Source: Micromonospora musae
GTDB lineage: Bacteria > Actinomycetota > Actinomycetes > Mycobacteriales > Micromonosporaceae
Assembly: GCF_003626635.1 (NCBI RefSeq)
Contig: NZ_RAZT01000014.1
Location: forward strand, 97,493-161,492
DNA: 64,000 bases
Reading direction: 5' to 3'
Of this stretch, positions 41,398 through 50,312 are shown in pieces (the stretch's first letter is position 1; each line of letters begins with the position of its first letter). Made by a program: the position numbers and the translations under genes. The notes under the pieces are model-generated. The model was given only the letters and a program-made list of their open reading frames with translations. It ran no database searches and had not been told where the DNA came from.

Positions 41398-42951
41398 TCA
41401 CCGCCGGGCCAGTCGGGTCTGCCGTGGCCGCCGCCAGGCCCCGGTGCCCGCCTCGATCCAGCGGCTCAGCAGGCGCGCGTCGTAGCCGACCCGGAGCAGC
41501 TGGTCGCGTACCCGCTCCGGCAGGTGACGGGGGACCGCCCGGCCGTCCGGCCCCGGGCCGAAGACCGTGGTCGTGGTGATCCGGCCGGCGTCACCGGCGC
41601 CGATCACCTCCTCCACGTGCGAGACGAACCGGTGCTTGCGACCGCCGATCGCGGTCTCGTCCTCCACTGTCACGTAGACGATCAGGTCGAGCGCGTTGCC
41701 GGCCATCCGGCGCGCCTGGTCGACGGTCATCTCCCGGCCGTGCGCCAGCGCCAGCTCGACGATGCGTTCGCCGACGCCGGCCGGCGTACGGGCGTGGATG
41801 GTGCACATCGAGCCCCGGCTGGTCGTCATCGCCTGGAGCATCGGGACGATCTCCCGGGACCGGACCTCGCCCACGATGATCCGCAGTACGCCCATCCGGA
41901 GCGAGACCGGGATCAGGTCGGCGATGGTCACCTCCCCGGCGGGCCGACCGTCCAGCCCCCGCTCCCCGTGCCCCTCCCGGGCCTCGAAGCTCATCACCGC
42001 CCGGTGCCGCGCCTTACGGCGGGCCGGCAGCAGCTCCCGGCTCTCCTCCAGCAGCACGTACGGCTCGTCCGGCGGGATCTCGTTCATCAGGGCCCGGATG
42101 ACTGTGGTCTTCCCGGCGCCGGCGAGCCCGGCGACCATGATGTTCAACCCGGCCCGCATGGACGCGCGGAGGAAGTCGCGCAGCAGCGGATCGACCATCT
42201 CGTCCAGGTCGGGCCGGGAGCCGGCGATGTCGTCGAGGCTCACGTCCAGCGTGTTGTGTTTGCGGATCACCGCGTACGGGCGGTGGCTGACCAGGAACAC
42301 CGCGGCGAGCCGGCTGCCGTCGGGCAGTTGCAGGTCGAGAGTGGGCTTCGAGGTGGAGAGGGAGCGTTCCGTGGCCCCGGCCCGGCGGGCCGCCGCCTGG
42401 AGGATCTCCACGAGTTCGGCGTCGCTGTCGGCGATCGGCTCGCTCCAGTCGATCCCGCCGCCGTGGCGGGTGATGCGCACCTGGTCGCAGCCGAGGATGT
42501 GCACCTCCTCGATGGTCTCGTCGACCAGCAGCGTCTGCAGCCGACCAAGCCCGACCAGCTCCGCGGTCACCTGGTCGAGCAGGTGCCGCTCCTCGTCGGC
42601 GGGCATCGGCGTGCCGGCCCGGCGGACCGAGTCGGCGTACTCGGAGACCACCGCCACGGCGAGCCGGGCCCGTTCGGTGTCCTCCTCGTCGTGGCTGAAC
42701 TCCCGGCCGCGCTGCCAGAGGGCGAGTCGTTCGCTGAGCTGGCGGCGCAGGTCCCGGACCACCTGGAAGTCGACCCGGGGCCGGGGTGGCCGCGGCGCCG
42801 GGGCGACGGGTGGCGCGTGGTGCCGGTCGTTCGCCGGGGCGAGCGGCGGCGTGACGGAGGTGACGCTCGGTGGGGTGGCGCTCGGTGGCGTGACCGGGTC
42901 GGTCTCCGGCGGCTGCCGGCGCGGGTCGGTGGAGACGGGTTCAAAGCGCAT
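41398..42951 (-). CDS. tadA: TadA/CpaF-type secretion ATPase
   Basis: A 517-residue hexameric ATPase of the type II/IV secretion family. Walker A is GLAGAGKTT (K281), followed by the Asp box LLEESRELLP, the His box region GSMCTIHARTP and a Walker B-like IIVGEVRSRE. The first 90 residues are Thr/Pro-rich and specific to this lineage. It powers pilin polymerisation. Overlaps the CpaE-like gene by 11 bases. Confidence 0.9.
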   Translation of the reverse strand: MRFEPVSTDPRRQPPETDPVTPPSATPPSVTSVTPPLAPANDRHHAPPVAPAPRPPRPRVDFQVVRDLRRQLSERLALWQRGREFSHDEEDTERARLAVAVVSEYADSVRRAGTPMPADEERHLLDQVTAELVGLGRLQTLLVDETIEEVHILGCDQVRITRHGGGIDWSEPIADSDAELVEILQAAARRAGATERSLSTSKPTLDLQLPDGSRLAAVFLVSHRPYAVIRKHNTLDVSLDDIAGSRPDLDEMVDPLLRDFLRASMRAGLNIMVAGLAGAGKTTVIRALMNEIPPDEPYVLLEESRELLPARRKARHRAVMSFEAREGHGERGLDGRPAGEVTIADLIPVSLRMGVLRIIVGEVRSREIVPMLQAMTTSRGSMCTIHARTPAGVGERIVELALAHGREMTVDQARRMAGNALDLIVYVTVEDETAIGGRKHRFVSHVEEVIGAGDAGRITTTTVFGPGPDGRAVPRHLPERVRDQLLRVGYDARLLSRWIEAGTGAWRRPRQTRLARR

Positions 42952-43741
42952 CCGGGACTCCCTGCGGGACGGGCCAGGCCAGCCGGGCGCGGCGCCGGTC
43001 CAGCAGCGCGCCGACCGGAACCTCCAGCGCGGCCGCCGCGCGCATCAGCGGCCGTCCGGCCCGCACGGTGCCGCCGAAGCCGAGCACCCGGGCGGTACGC
43101 GGGTCCTCCGGCAGCCGGGCGATCACCGGCAGGCGCAGCACCCGGCTGATCTCGGTGCGCCCGTGCCCGTCGCCGACGAGCAGCAGCCGCAGGTTGCCCG
43201 GTGGCACCCGGTGCTCGGCGAAGTCCCGTTCGATCGCCCTGACCGTCGCCTGCGCGCCGGAGAGGTCCGGCAGTTCGGCGCGGGTCACCACGAGCACCAC
43301 CGAGGCGGCGCGCAGCAGCGGCCACGGCGGGTTCGCCACGTGCAGCCGACCGCAGTCGACCAGCACGTCGTACGGGGGTGTGCCGCGTTCCAGCCCGGTG
43401 AAGAAGTCGGTGAAGCGCTGCCACAGCGGGGTGACGCTGCCGGACTGGGCCGGGTCGACCACGCCGGGCAGCAGCAGTCGTTCCCGCCGGGGCGCGTCCA
43501 GGTCGACCAGCTGCGACCAGAAGGCGGTCTCCAGGTTGCCGTCGCGCAGCTCGCCGACGGCCAGCTCACCGAGGCCACGCGGGCCGTCGAGCGTGCCGCC
43601 CAGGAAGCCGGCGAGGATCGAGCCGCCGGCCGGGTCGCACTCGGCGAGGACGAGCCGTCGGTGCCAGGTGAGCGCGGCGGCCAGCGCGGCGGTGGTGACG
43701 CCCGGGGATCCCTTCGCGGAGACCAGCGCGATGATCGCCAT
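42941..43741 (-). CDS. CpaE/MinD-like protein with altered P-loop
   Basis: A 266-residue ParA/MinD-fold protein. The deviant Walker A motif reads SAKGSPGVTT: the signature lysine (K10) is kept but the second lysine of KGGxGK[ST] is replaced by Val15. It ends with the usual GVGALLDRR-type helix. In Tad systems the CpaE/TadZ protein places the pilus at a cell site. Loss of the P-loop lysine suggests weak or no ATP hydrolysis. Three bases separate it from the CpaB-like gene. Confidence 0.82.
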   Translation of the reverse strand: MAIIALVSAKGSPGVTTAALAAALTWHRRLVLAECDPAGGSILAGFLGGTLDGPRGLGELAVGELRDGNLETAFWSQLVDLDAPRRERLLLPGVVDPAQSGSVTPLWQRFTDFFTGLERGTPPYDVLVDCGRLHVANPPWPLLRAASVVLVVTRAELPDLSGAQATVRAIERDFAEHRVPPGNLRLLLVGDGHGRTEISRVLRLPVIARLPEDPRTARVLGFGGTVRAGRPLMRAAAALEVPVGALLDRRRARLAWPVPQGVPDAL

Positions 43742-43743
43742 GC

Positions 43744-44406
43744 TCAGGCCGCCCCGGTGAGCACGACCGCGATCCGGTCCTGCGCGGTCAACGCCACCAC
43801 GGCCGGTACGTCCCGGACGGCCAGCGCCAGGTAGACCACGATGTCGTCGCTCGTCTCGGAGGTGCTGGTGTCGATGACGGTGGCCTGGAAGCGGGTACCG
43901 CCGGCCGCGGCGGAGCCGTCGGCGTTGTCGTCGGGGGTGCTGATCAGCAGCAGCTTGTCACCGGGGTGCAGTTGCCGGGCGGGCACCTCGGCCGGGTCGA
44001 GGCCGAGCGCGAACTGCTGCTGGTCGGGGCCGAGCAGCGGAGCGTCGGTCAGCTGCCCCATCGTCAGCAGGGTGCCGGGCGTCAGCGACACCGCGGCCCG
44101 CTTGCCGAGCACCTCGTCGATCCGGTCGGCCGGCACCGGCGCGAGTCCCTGTCCGCCGGCCACCTGCACGGGCCGCAGGTCGTCGGCGCTGAGCTGCCGG
44201 CCCACCTCGACCGGGCGGGCCACCGCCAGGTAGTTGCCGGTGGCGCGTACCGAGGTGACCGCGAACGCGGCGCCCAGCCCGCCGAGGGCGATCAGCAGTA
44301 CCGCCAGGCCGAGCAGCCCCGGGCGGATCCGGCGCTGGCGTACCACCCTGGGCGGGGTGACCGGCGCCTCGGCCGGGCTCGTTCCGTTGCGCGTCGCCAG
44401 GCTCAC
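43744..44406 (-). CDS. CpaB-like SAF-domain protein
   Basis: A 220-residue protein with an N-terminal membrane helix (LLGLAVLLIALGGLGAAFAV) and a SAF/CpaB domain (NYLAVARPVEVGRQLSADDLRPV, LLTMGQLTDAPLL). In Gram-negative Tad systems CpaB/RcpC helps build the outer channel; here it may organise the wall-facing part. The GTG start overlaps the end of a 14-codon open frame (GTGA). Confidence 0.82.
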   Translation of the reverse strand: MSLATRNGTSPAEAPVTPPRVVRQRRIRPGLLGLAVLLIALGGLGAAFAVTSVRATGNYLAVARPVEVGRQLSADDLRPVQVAGGQGLAPVPADRIDEVLGKRAAVSLTPGTLLTMGQLTDAPLLGPDQQQFALGLDPAEVPARQLHPGDKLLLISTPDDNADGSAAAGGTRFQATVIDTSTSETSDDIVVYLALAVRDVPAVVALTAQDRIAVVLTGAA

Positions 44407-44447
44407 CGGTTCACATCCGTTCCGATCGAAGCGTCGTTGGCGCTCAT
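44403..44447 (-). CDS. 14-residue coupled mini-ORF
   Basis: Reads MSANDASIGTDVNR. Its ATG overlaps the stop of the upstream gene (ATGA) and its stop overlaps the GTG of the CpaB-like gene (GTGA). It bridges the only gap here exactly, so it may exist to hand ribosomes on and not to make a functional peptide. Confidence 0.35.
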   Translation of the reverse strand: MSANDASIGTDVNR

Positions 44448-45448
44448 CGCGTCACCACCTGGAGTTCGTTGATCTGGATCGCGACGTCTCCCGTCGTCCG
44501 CTGCACCGGGATCACGCCCGACTCGCCGCCGCCCTCCCAGGTCACCGTCCAGTACGTGGTGGCGTTGACCGCGTACGCGCCGGCCTTCGGGTAGCCGCGG
44601 TGGTAGCCGCAGGTCGGCGAGGGCTTGCCGGCGTACCGGCCGGTGACCTTGTACTCCGTGCCGGGGCCGGTGCAGGTGACCTTCTCGCCGTTGCCCATGT
44701 CCCAGACGATCCGGTCGAAGACGGCGGTGATCTCGACGGTCAGTCCCCGTTCGGTCTCGTCGTCGGAGATCACCGGACCGAAGGTCTGCGCGGCCCGCTC
44801 GCCCCACATCCAGACCGGCAGGCCGACCAGGCCGGGGCCGGTGGCCTTGCGGGGTGCGACCGCGATCCGGGGCGGCCGGATGCCGATCTGGGCGAGCGCC
44901 CGGCGGGCCAGCTCCTCGGGGTCGGGTGGGGCGCCGTAGCCGGGCGGGGGACCGTCGAGCAGCTCCTCGCGCTGGTCGCCGAGGTCGCCGCCGTTGCAGG
45001 TGAGCAGGTACCACTGCTTGCCCTCGGGGGTGTCCGGCGGCTGTGGCTCCTCGAGCTTGTAGTAGCAGCCGTCGGCGTTGTTGAACCAGCCGAGGAACTC
45101 GTCGTAGCACTTCACGGTGCGGCCGTTCCACTGGCACTTGCCGCCACCGCCGCCGCCGTCGGAACCGCCGCCGTCGCCGCCACCGTCCCCGCCGCCGCCG
45201 TCCCCGCCGCCGCCGGGCGTGCCGGGGTCGTCGTCCCAGACGGAGCAGTCGTGCTGCTCGGGCGGGCAGGAACCGCCCGGGTCGGCCCGTCTGGCGGCGC
45301 CGGCCGGGGCGATGCCCGCGGCGACGAGCGCGACCACCAGACCGAGACCGGCGACGCGGGCGGCGCTCCGGCTTCGGGTGGGCCGCCGACGGGGTGCCCG
45401 GGCCCGCGGGGGTCGGGCCGGGGCACCCCTGCCTCCCCGGGTCAGCAC
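44444..45448 (-). CDS. secreted Gly/Asp-rich protein of the Tad operon
   Basis: A 334-residue protein: Arg-rich head, signal/anchor helix (about 32-52), a Gly/Asp-rich low-complexity stretch (about 78-103), then a Cys- and Trp-rich outer domain (CQWNGRTVKCYDEFLGWF, CYYKLEEP, CGYHRGYP). Similar proteins occur in actinomycete Tad loci, often with no function. The GTG start with agga upstream lies inside the preceding gene's end. Possible pilus-tip or surface component. Confidence 0.75.
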   Translation of the reverse strand: MLTRGGRGAPARPPRARAPRRRPTRSRSAARVAGLGLVVALVAAGIAPAGAARRADPGGSCPPEQHDCSVWDDDPGTPGGGGDGGGGDGGGDGGGSDGGGGGGKCQWNGRTVKCYDEFLGWFNNADGCYYKLEEPQPPDTPEGKQWYLLTCNGGDLGDQREELLDGPPPGYGAPPDPEELARRALAQIGIRPPRIAVAPRKATGPGLVGLPVWMWGERAAQTFGPVISDDETERGLTVEITAVFDRIVWDMGNGEKVTCTGPGTEYKVTGRYAGKPSPTCGYHRGYPKAGAYAVNATTYWTVTWEGGGESGVIPVQRTTGDVAIQINELQVVTR

Positions 45449-46008
45449 GGCTGGTCCTGGTGTGCGGTGCCGGCGCTGATCAGCCAGCGGCCGTCGGGAT
45501 AGCGGGTGGCGGTGGCGGTGGCGATGTACCGCTTCCCGCCGCTGCCGGGAACCACCCGTCGGTCCTTGGTGTAGACCAGGCGGTATCCGGTCGCGTCGAG
45601 GCAGTCCTGGATCTCGACGGTGGCCGGCACGGTGTTCAGGCTCACCGCGGTCACCGTGGGGTCCGACTTCAACGTTCCGGTACGCATCGCGCCGTGCTCC
45701 TTCGCCTCGCGAATGGCCACTCGGACCCGGGTCAACAGCGGGTCCGCGAGGAACCGGGACAGTTCCGGCGCGTGCGGATCGCTGTTCCGACTTGCCGTAC
45801 GGGACGCGGTCAGATAACCGGAATACGCGTCGAGGGCGGCTTTTCCGGCCGCCTGTTCATCGGGCTCCCGGTCGGCGTCGGCTGCGGCGGCCGGGGCTGC
45901 CGGCGGCCGGACGGTCGCCTCCCGGCTCTTGCCGCACGCCGTCATCGACGCCGTTGCCGCGATCGTCATCAGGCAGATTGCCGCTCGGCCGAACTGCCGT
46001 CCTCGCAC
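45442..46008 (-). CDS. secreted lipoprotein, first gene of the Tad operon
   Basis: A 188-residue lipoprotein: signal peptide with lipobox SMTAC, an Ala/Pro/Asp linker, then an NTF2-like-looking domain (ALDAYSGYLTASRTASRNSD, VEIQDCLDATGYRLVYTKD, DGRWLISAG). GTG at 46008 is chosen because gaggagg is 7 bases upstream; the frame is open to 46041. It overlaps the next gene by 7 bases, so it is co-translated with the pilus genes. Confidence 0.78.
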   Translation of the reverse strand: MRGRQFGRAAICLMTIAATASMTACGKSREATVRPPAAPAAAADADREPDEQAAGKAALDAYSGYLTASRTASRNSDPHAPELSRFLADPLLTRVRVAIREAKEHGAMRTGTLKSDPTVTAVSLNTVPATVEIQDCLDATGYRLVYTKDRRVVPGSGGKRYIATATATRYPDGRWLISAGTAHQDQPC

Positions 46009-46598
46009 CGCCGTGCCTCCTCGATGGCGACCCGACCGCAACCTCCTCGTCGCCGTCGGGCATGCGGAAGCGGGCCCGAATGGTCACATCCGGAGCTCTT
46101 GAATGCGCTACCGCATTTACCTTCACGGATCTCTTACGAAAGCGAAGCTCGATGCCTTCCAATCGTCTCGGTGAGGCTTGCGTCACACCCAAGGGGGGAG
46201 CATAAGCTGACGTCCGCCGATGCAACAGAGGAAATTCATTTGAATACGCTGAGTGATGACAGGTGGTGGTGGCGGGTGGCGACAGTCCAGTCCGCCCCGA
46301 TCGCGTCCCGACGGGTCGCTCCCTGCGCCCAGCGGTGGCGCGGACCGGCGCCGGGTGCGGTCTCCGCTGGCCGGACGGGGGAGGCGAGTCGACCCACTCG
46401 CGGCATCTCGTCCGATCCGTCCGTTCGTCGCCGCTCGCCGGGGCCGCGCCGGTCGCCACGAGATCTGGCGTCCCCGGGGTTTGGCGCCGACCGGGGTCGG
46501 CCGGTCGCTTTCTGCGCCATCCGCTACACCCGAGCGTTCGTTAAGTCACGCTCCGTGTTCACGTTCGGCGGCTCGGGTGATCAAGCCGGACGGCGCGC
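46009..46598. other. 590-base intergenic region, divergent Tad operon/prepilin peptidase
   Basis: No credible gene. It must hold the promoters of the minus-strand Tad operon and of the plus-strand prepilin peptidase. The part near 46100-46260 is less GC-rich than the rest (cattcaagagctccgg-type sequence, then gaaattcatttgaatacg), as expected of a promoter. Confidence 0.5.
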
Positions 46599-47399
46599 AT
46601 GGCACTGACCGGCCCTCGCCCACCACAACCCGCCCCGGAAAGCTCACCAGCGCCCGGTGACGGTGGACGCTCCGGCGTCGCGCGGGCCGCGGTGGCGGTT
46701 CTGCTGCTCACTCCGCTGCTGCGCCTGGCGGTGGTGCGGCACGCCGTACCGGCTGGATCCATCCTCCGCGCCGGCTGCGCGGCCTGCGGCGCGGTGGTGG
46801 AGCTGCGGCACCCGTGGCCCGCGCTCGGCCCGACGGCCCGCTGCCGCCGATGCTCAGCCCGGACGGGGCCGCGACCGGGCTCCGTCGAGCTGGCCGCGGT
46901 CGGGGCGGTCGCGCTGCTCGTGCTGCTGGGTCCACCCGTGGCCGAGCTGGCCGCGGTCGCCTGGTGGCTCGGCTGGGTCCTGCCGCTCTGCTTCATCGAC
47001 CTCGCCTTGCACCGGCTGCCGGACCGGCTCACCTGGCCGGCGGCGGCCGGAGTGGGGCTGCTGCTCGGGCTCGCCGCGCTCACCGGCGCCGGTGCGGGTC
47101 CCTGGCTGCGGGCGGTCCTGGGCGGAGCCGGGCTCGCGCTCTTCTTCGCCGCGACCACCCTGCTGCTCGGCGCGCGGGGGTTCGGGTTGGGCGACGCCAA
47201 GCTGGCCCTCGGTGCCGGGGCGCTGCTCGCCTGGCACGGCTGGCCGGTGCTGGTGGCGGGGCTGCTGCTCGCGCTGGGGCTCTCCGCCCTGGTGAGCCTC
47301 GGGCTGCTCGCCGCCCGTCGGGCCCGCTGGTCCAGCCACCTGCCGTTCGGCCCGTTCCTGGTGCTCGGCACCCTCGCCGCGCTGCTGTTGTCGGGCTAG
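46599..47399 (+). CDS. A24 prepilin peptidase (TadV/PilD-like)
   Basis: A 266-residue membrane aspartic protease with about seven helices. The catalytic aspartates are D134 (CFIDLALHRLPD) and D199 (GLGDAKLA). Two CxxC pairs (CAAC, CRRC) form a zinc site before the first core helix, as in long prepilin peptidases. It should cleave the pseudopilins of the Tad operon 600 bases away on the other strand. Its stop overlaps the PAP2 stop. Confidence 0.9.
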   Translation: MALTGPRPPQPAPESSPAPGDGGRSGVARAAVAVLLLTPLLRLAVVRHAVPAGSILRAGCAACGAVVELRHPWPALGPTARCRRCSARTGPRPGSVELAAVGAVALLVLLGPPVAELAAVAWWLGWVLPLCFIDLALHRLPDRLTWPAAAGVGLLLGLAALTGAGAGPWLRAVLGGAGLALFFAATTLLLGARGFGLGDAKLALGAGALLAWHGWPVLVAGLLLALGLSALVSLGLLAARRARWSSHLPFGPFLVLGTLAALLLSG

Positions 47400-48022
47400 T
47401 GCCGGGTGCCACCGATCGGGTCGGCCACCGGCGATTCGGCGGGTGCCCGGCGGCGCAGCAGCACGACCACCGCCCGCCGCAGCGGCGGAACGAGCAGCAG
47501 GACCACGCCGGCGCCGAAGAGCAGACCGGCGACCACGTCGTGCGGATAGTGCACGCCGACGAAGACGCGGGAGAACGCGGCGAGCGCGGCCAGGGCCAGT
47601 GCCACGAGGCCGATCCGGCGGGCGAGCAGCAGCGTGGCGACCGCCAGCGCCCCCGCGACCGTCGAGTGGTTGCTCGGGAACGACCAGTCGCCGGTCGGCG
47701 GGCAGGAGCCCGCGATGATCGCCTCGGTGGCGGCACGGCACGGACGATCCTGGTCGACGATCGTCTTGAGCCACTCGCTGCCGCCGTACGCGAGGACGAC
47801 CGGAATCGGCGCGACCAGGGCGAGTGCCCGGTCCCGTGGCCCGCCGCCGAGGCGGGTGAGCGCCGCGGCCAGCAGCAGCAGGCCGAGCAGCACGATCGCC
47901 CCCTCGGTGAAGTGCCCGGCGAACCACCGCACCGGCTCCGGGCTGCTCGCCGCCGCGTCGACGACGTCCTGGTACCAGTCGGCGCTGATCTCCGGTACGT
48001 CGATCGTGCCGTTCTCCACCAT
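47396..48022 (-). CDS. PAP2 superfamily phosphatase
   Basis: A 208-residue membrane phosphatase with about five helices. The three PAP2 motifs are KTIVDQDRP, PSNHS (in place of PSGH) and SRVFVGVHYPHDV. It probably acts on undecaprenyl or phosphatidate phosphates facing out. The ATG at 48022 is preferred to a TTG at 48025. Convergent with the prepilin peptidase; not part of the pilus system as far as can be told. Confidence 0.88.
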   Translation of the reverse strand: MVENGTIDVPEISADWYQDVVDAAASSPEPVRWFAGHFTEGAIVLLGLLLLAAALTRLGGGPRDRALALVAPIPVVLAYGGSEWLKTIVDQDRPCRAATEAIIAGSCPPTGDWSFPSNHSTVAGALAVATLLLARRIGLVALALAALAAFSRVFVGVHYPHDVVAGLLFGAGVVLLLVPPLRRAVVVLLRRRAPAESPVADPIGGTRH

Positions 48023-48028
48023 CAATCA

Positions 48029-48363
48029 CCCCACGCCTCGTTCATGCCCCGTTCACCTGGAAGAAAGGTACAGATAACCCAGATTCAACGGCAGTGGCGA
48101 AGGGAAGGAGTGCGAACTGACTTTCGTCCCAGTGATCTCACAGGTTGGATTTGCCATGATCCGGAGGCGCGGCGCGGCGCGGCCGACGCGACGGCCGTGG
48201 GCCGGAGACCACGGTCGAGCTGTGGCACCACGGCGAACGGCTCGCCGTCGGCGGTGGCGCGCCGTGCCTCCGGCCGATGCCTTCGGTGCCCGATCCCGGG
48301 CCCGAGCCGCCCTCTCCGCCGGGTCGGCGTCCGCCGCGCCGGGCCGGTGGCTGAGGCTGAGCC
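48029..48363. other. 335-base stretch without a recognisable gene
   Basis: Contains the upstream region of the PAP2 gene and the 3' flank of the next minus-strand gene. A run of Arg/Pro coding potential in several frames looks like GC-rich noise. Confidence 0.5.
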
Positions 48364-48828
48364 TCAGAACGTCTCAAGCCCGCCGGACATCCGCTCCCGG
48401 ACCTCCTCCAGCGCCTCGAAGGCGTACGCCCAGTTGTGGCACTTGAAGCTGCGCAGCCCGTCGATGGCGGTGTGGCAGTCGGCGCAGCGGACGCCGGGGA
48501 TCGCGTCGGGCACCTCGGTGTTGACGTACTTGTGGTCGCCGAGGATCACCATGGCGATCATCGTCCGGTCGTGCACCCCGTCGAGGGCGGACGAGACGAT
48601 GTCGTACCAGGTCACCCGTCGGCCGCACTTCGGGCAGTCCGGTTCGTCGCCGCTGACCCAGAGCGGTGCGCCGATGCTGCGCGGCGGGATGCCGAGCAGC
48701 TTCTCCAGCCGCCGCACATCCGACTCGGGCGTGGTCCAGCGCTGTCGGCCGGGCAGCGCGGCGGGCGAGTCGTAGACGGCACGGAACAGGTCCGGTTCGA
48801 CCCGTACGGTCTCCCGCTGACTGGTCAT
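48364..48828 (-). CDS. zinc-ribbon-like protein of unknown function
   Basis: A 154-residue soluble protein. Metal-binding pairs are CPKCGRR, CADCH and a later CHNW. The spacing fits a zinc ribbon, though CADCH also matches a heme c motif; with no signal peptide, heme is unlikely. The ATG at 48828 has a ggaggg site 7 bases upstream; the open frame extends 170 codons more as shadow. Function unknown to me. Confidence 0.75.
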   Translation of the reverse strand: MTSQRETVRVEPDLFRAVYDSPAALPGRQRWTTPESDVRRLEKLLGIPPRSIGAPLWVSGDEPDCPKCGRRVTWYDIVSSALDGVHDRTMIAMVILGDHKYVNTEVPDAIPGVRCADCHTAIDGLRSFKCHNWAYAFEALEEVRERMSGGLETF

Positions 48829-49066
48829 CGGCGTCCCTCCTCGACGGTTGCCCCCACCGTGGGCCGCCGGCGGCGGGGGTTGCAGCCGGATCAACGACAG
48901 GACGGGCCGCCGGGTCGTCCTCTCCGGTGATCCTCGTGGACGCGCACCTCGCCGCGCCGCGAGTGCCCGATCATGCAGTTTGTGGTGCGTCACCGGGCCG
49001 GCGCGGAACGCCGATCCGGACGCCACAGCCGCATGATCGTCGTGGCGGAGCGGCCGGAGGAGCAGG

Positions 49067-50206
49067 ATGGCGGGCAGTCGCGAACGGTTGCTGCGGCACC
49101 GCGAGGACCCGGTGAGCGCCTCCTTCCTGGAACTCTTCTTCGACCTCGCGTTCGTGTTCACGCTCAACCAGGTGGGCGCCGTCCTGCTGGCCGACCCGAG
49201 CATCGACGGGGCCCTGCGGACCGCCCTGCTGCTCGCCACGGTCTGGTTCCTCTGGGTGACGACCACCTGGTCGGCCGACTGGTACGCCCCGGACGCGCCC
49301 GTCGTGCGGGTGGTGCGGATCGGCGCGGCGCTCGCCGGTCTGCTCATGGGAGTGGCGGTCCCGGCGGCGCTGGACGACCGGTCCGCGCTCTTCGTCGGCG
49401 CCTACCTCGTGGTCAACGCGGGCCGGGGCCTGCTCGGCCTCGTCGTGCTGCGCGGCCATCCGCTGCGCCGACGCATCGGCCGGATCCTGTGCTGGTTCGC
49501 CGCCAGCGGTGTGCTGTGGTTGGCCGGGCTGTTCCTGCCGGCGGCGCGCGTACCGCTCTGGGGGCTCGCCCTGCTCGTCGAGTACGCCGGGCCGAGCGTG
49601 GGGTGGCCGACGCCTTGGCTGGGACGGTCGCGGCCGCAGGAGCTGCGGCTTCGCGGCGCCCACTTCGCCGAGCGGTTCCGGCAGGTCTTCATCATCTCGC
49701 TCGGCGAGCTGATCTTCTCGGCCGGTCTCGCGTACGCCGAGAGCGAGACGAGCCCGGCGCAGACCGGCGCCTTCCTGCTGATCTTCGCCACGGCGGTGCT
49801 GCTGGGGCTGCTGTACGTCACGCCGGGCGGGCGGCAGTTGGCCTCCGCCATCGAGCGCGCCAGACCGACGCGACTCGGCACGGCCTCCAACCTTCTGCAC
49901 CTCGTGATGATCGCCGGGGTGGTCTCCACCGCCGTGGCGGCGGAGGTGGTCATCGGTCACCCCGGCGAGCCGGGTGCGGTGGCGGTCGTCGTGGCCGGTC
50001 CGGCGCTCTTCCTGGCTGGGCGGTTGCTGCTCTCCGCCGCCATCAATCGGCGGATCTCGCTGCCCCGGTTGCTCGGGCTGCCGGTCCTGGTCGCCGTGGG
50101 GCTCGTGGCGGCGGATCTTCCCCTGCTCGTGGCGACCGCGGTCACCACGGCCGTCCTCGTCGCGGTGGCCGTGCTCGACCGGGCCCGGGTCTTCGCGCCG
50201 GGCTGA
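49067..50206 (+). CDS. low-temperature-requirement A (LtrA) family membrane protein
   Basis: A 379-residue polytopic membrane protein with about 10 helices. SFLELFFDLAFVFTLNQVG is the LtrA signature. A conserved mid-region is HFAERFRQVFIISLGELIF. Function of the family is poorly defined. ATG at 49067 with ggaggag upstream. Alone between two minus-strand genes. Confidence 0.88.
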   Translation: MAGSRERLLRHREDPVSASFLELFFDLAFVFTLNQVGAVLLADPSIDGALRTALLLATVWFLWVTTTWSADWYAPDAPVVRVVRIGAALAGLLMGVAVPAALDDRSALFVGAYLVVNAGRGLLGLVVLRGHPLRRRIGRILCWFAASGVLWLAGLFLPAARVPLWGLALLVEYAGPSVGWPTPWLGRSRPQELRLRGAHFAERFRQVFIISLGELIFSAGLAYAESETSPAQTGAFLLIFATAVLLGLLYVTPGGRQLASAIERARPTRLGTASNLLHLVMIAGVVSTAVAAEVVIGHPGEPGAVAVVVAGPALFLAGRLLLSAAINRRISLPRLLGLPVLVAVGLVAADLPLLVATAVTTAVLVAVAVLDRARVFAPG

Positions 50207-50312
50207 CCGGGCAGCCGCCGCTACGCCCGCCGGCGGCGGGATCGTCCGTCCCGGGACAGCGCGGCGCGTGCGCCGGTCCGGCCGCCGCGTCCCGGCCCTG
50301 CGGCGGTCACCG

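Noticed and set aside
48364..48828. CADCH as a heme c site
   Set aside because: No signal peptide or transmembrane anchor, and other CxxC pairs are present, so a zinc ribbon is more likely.
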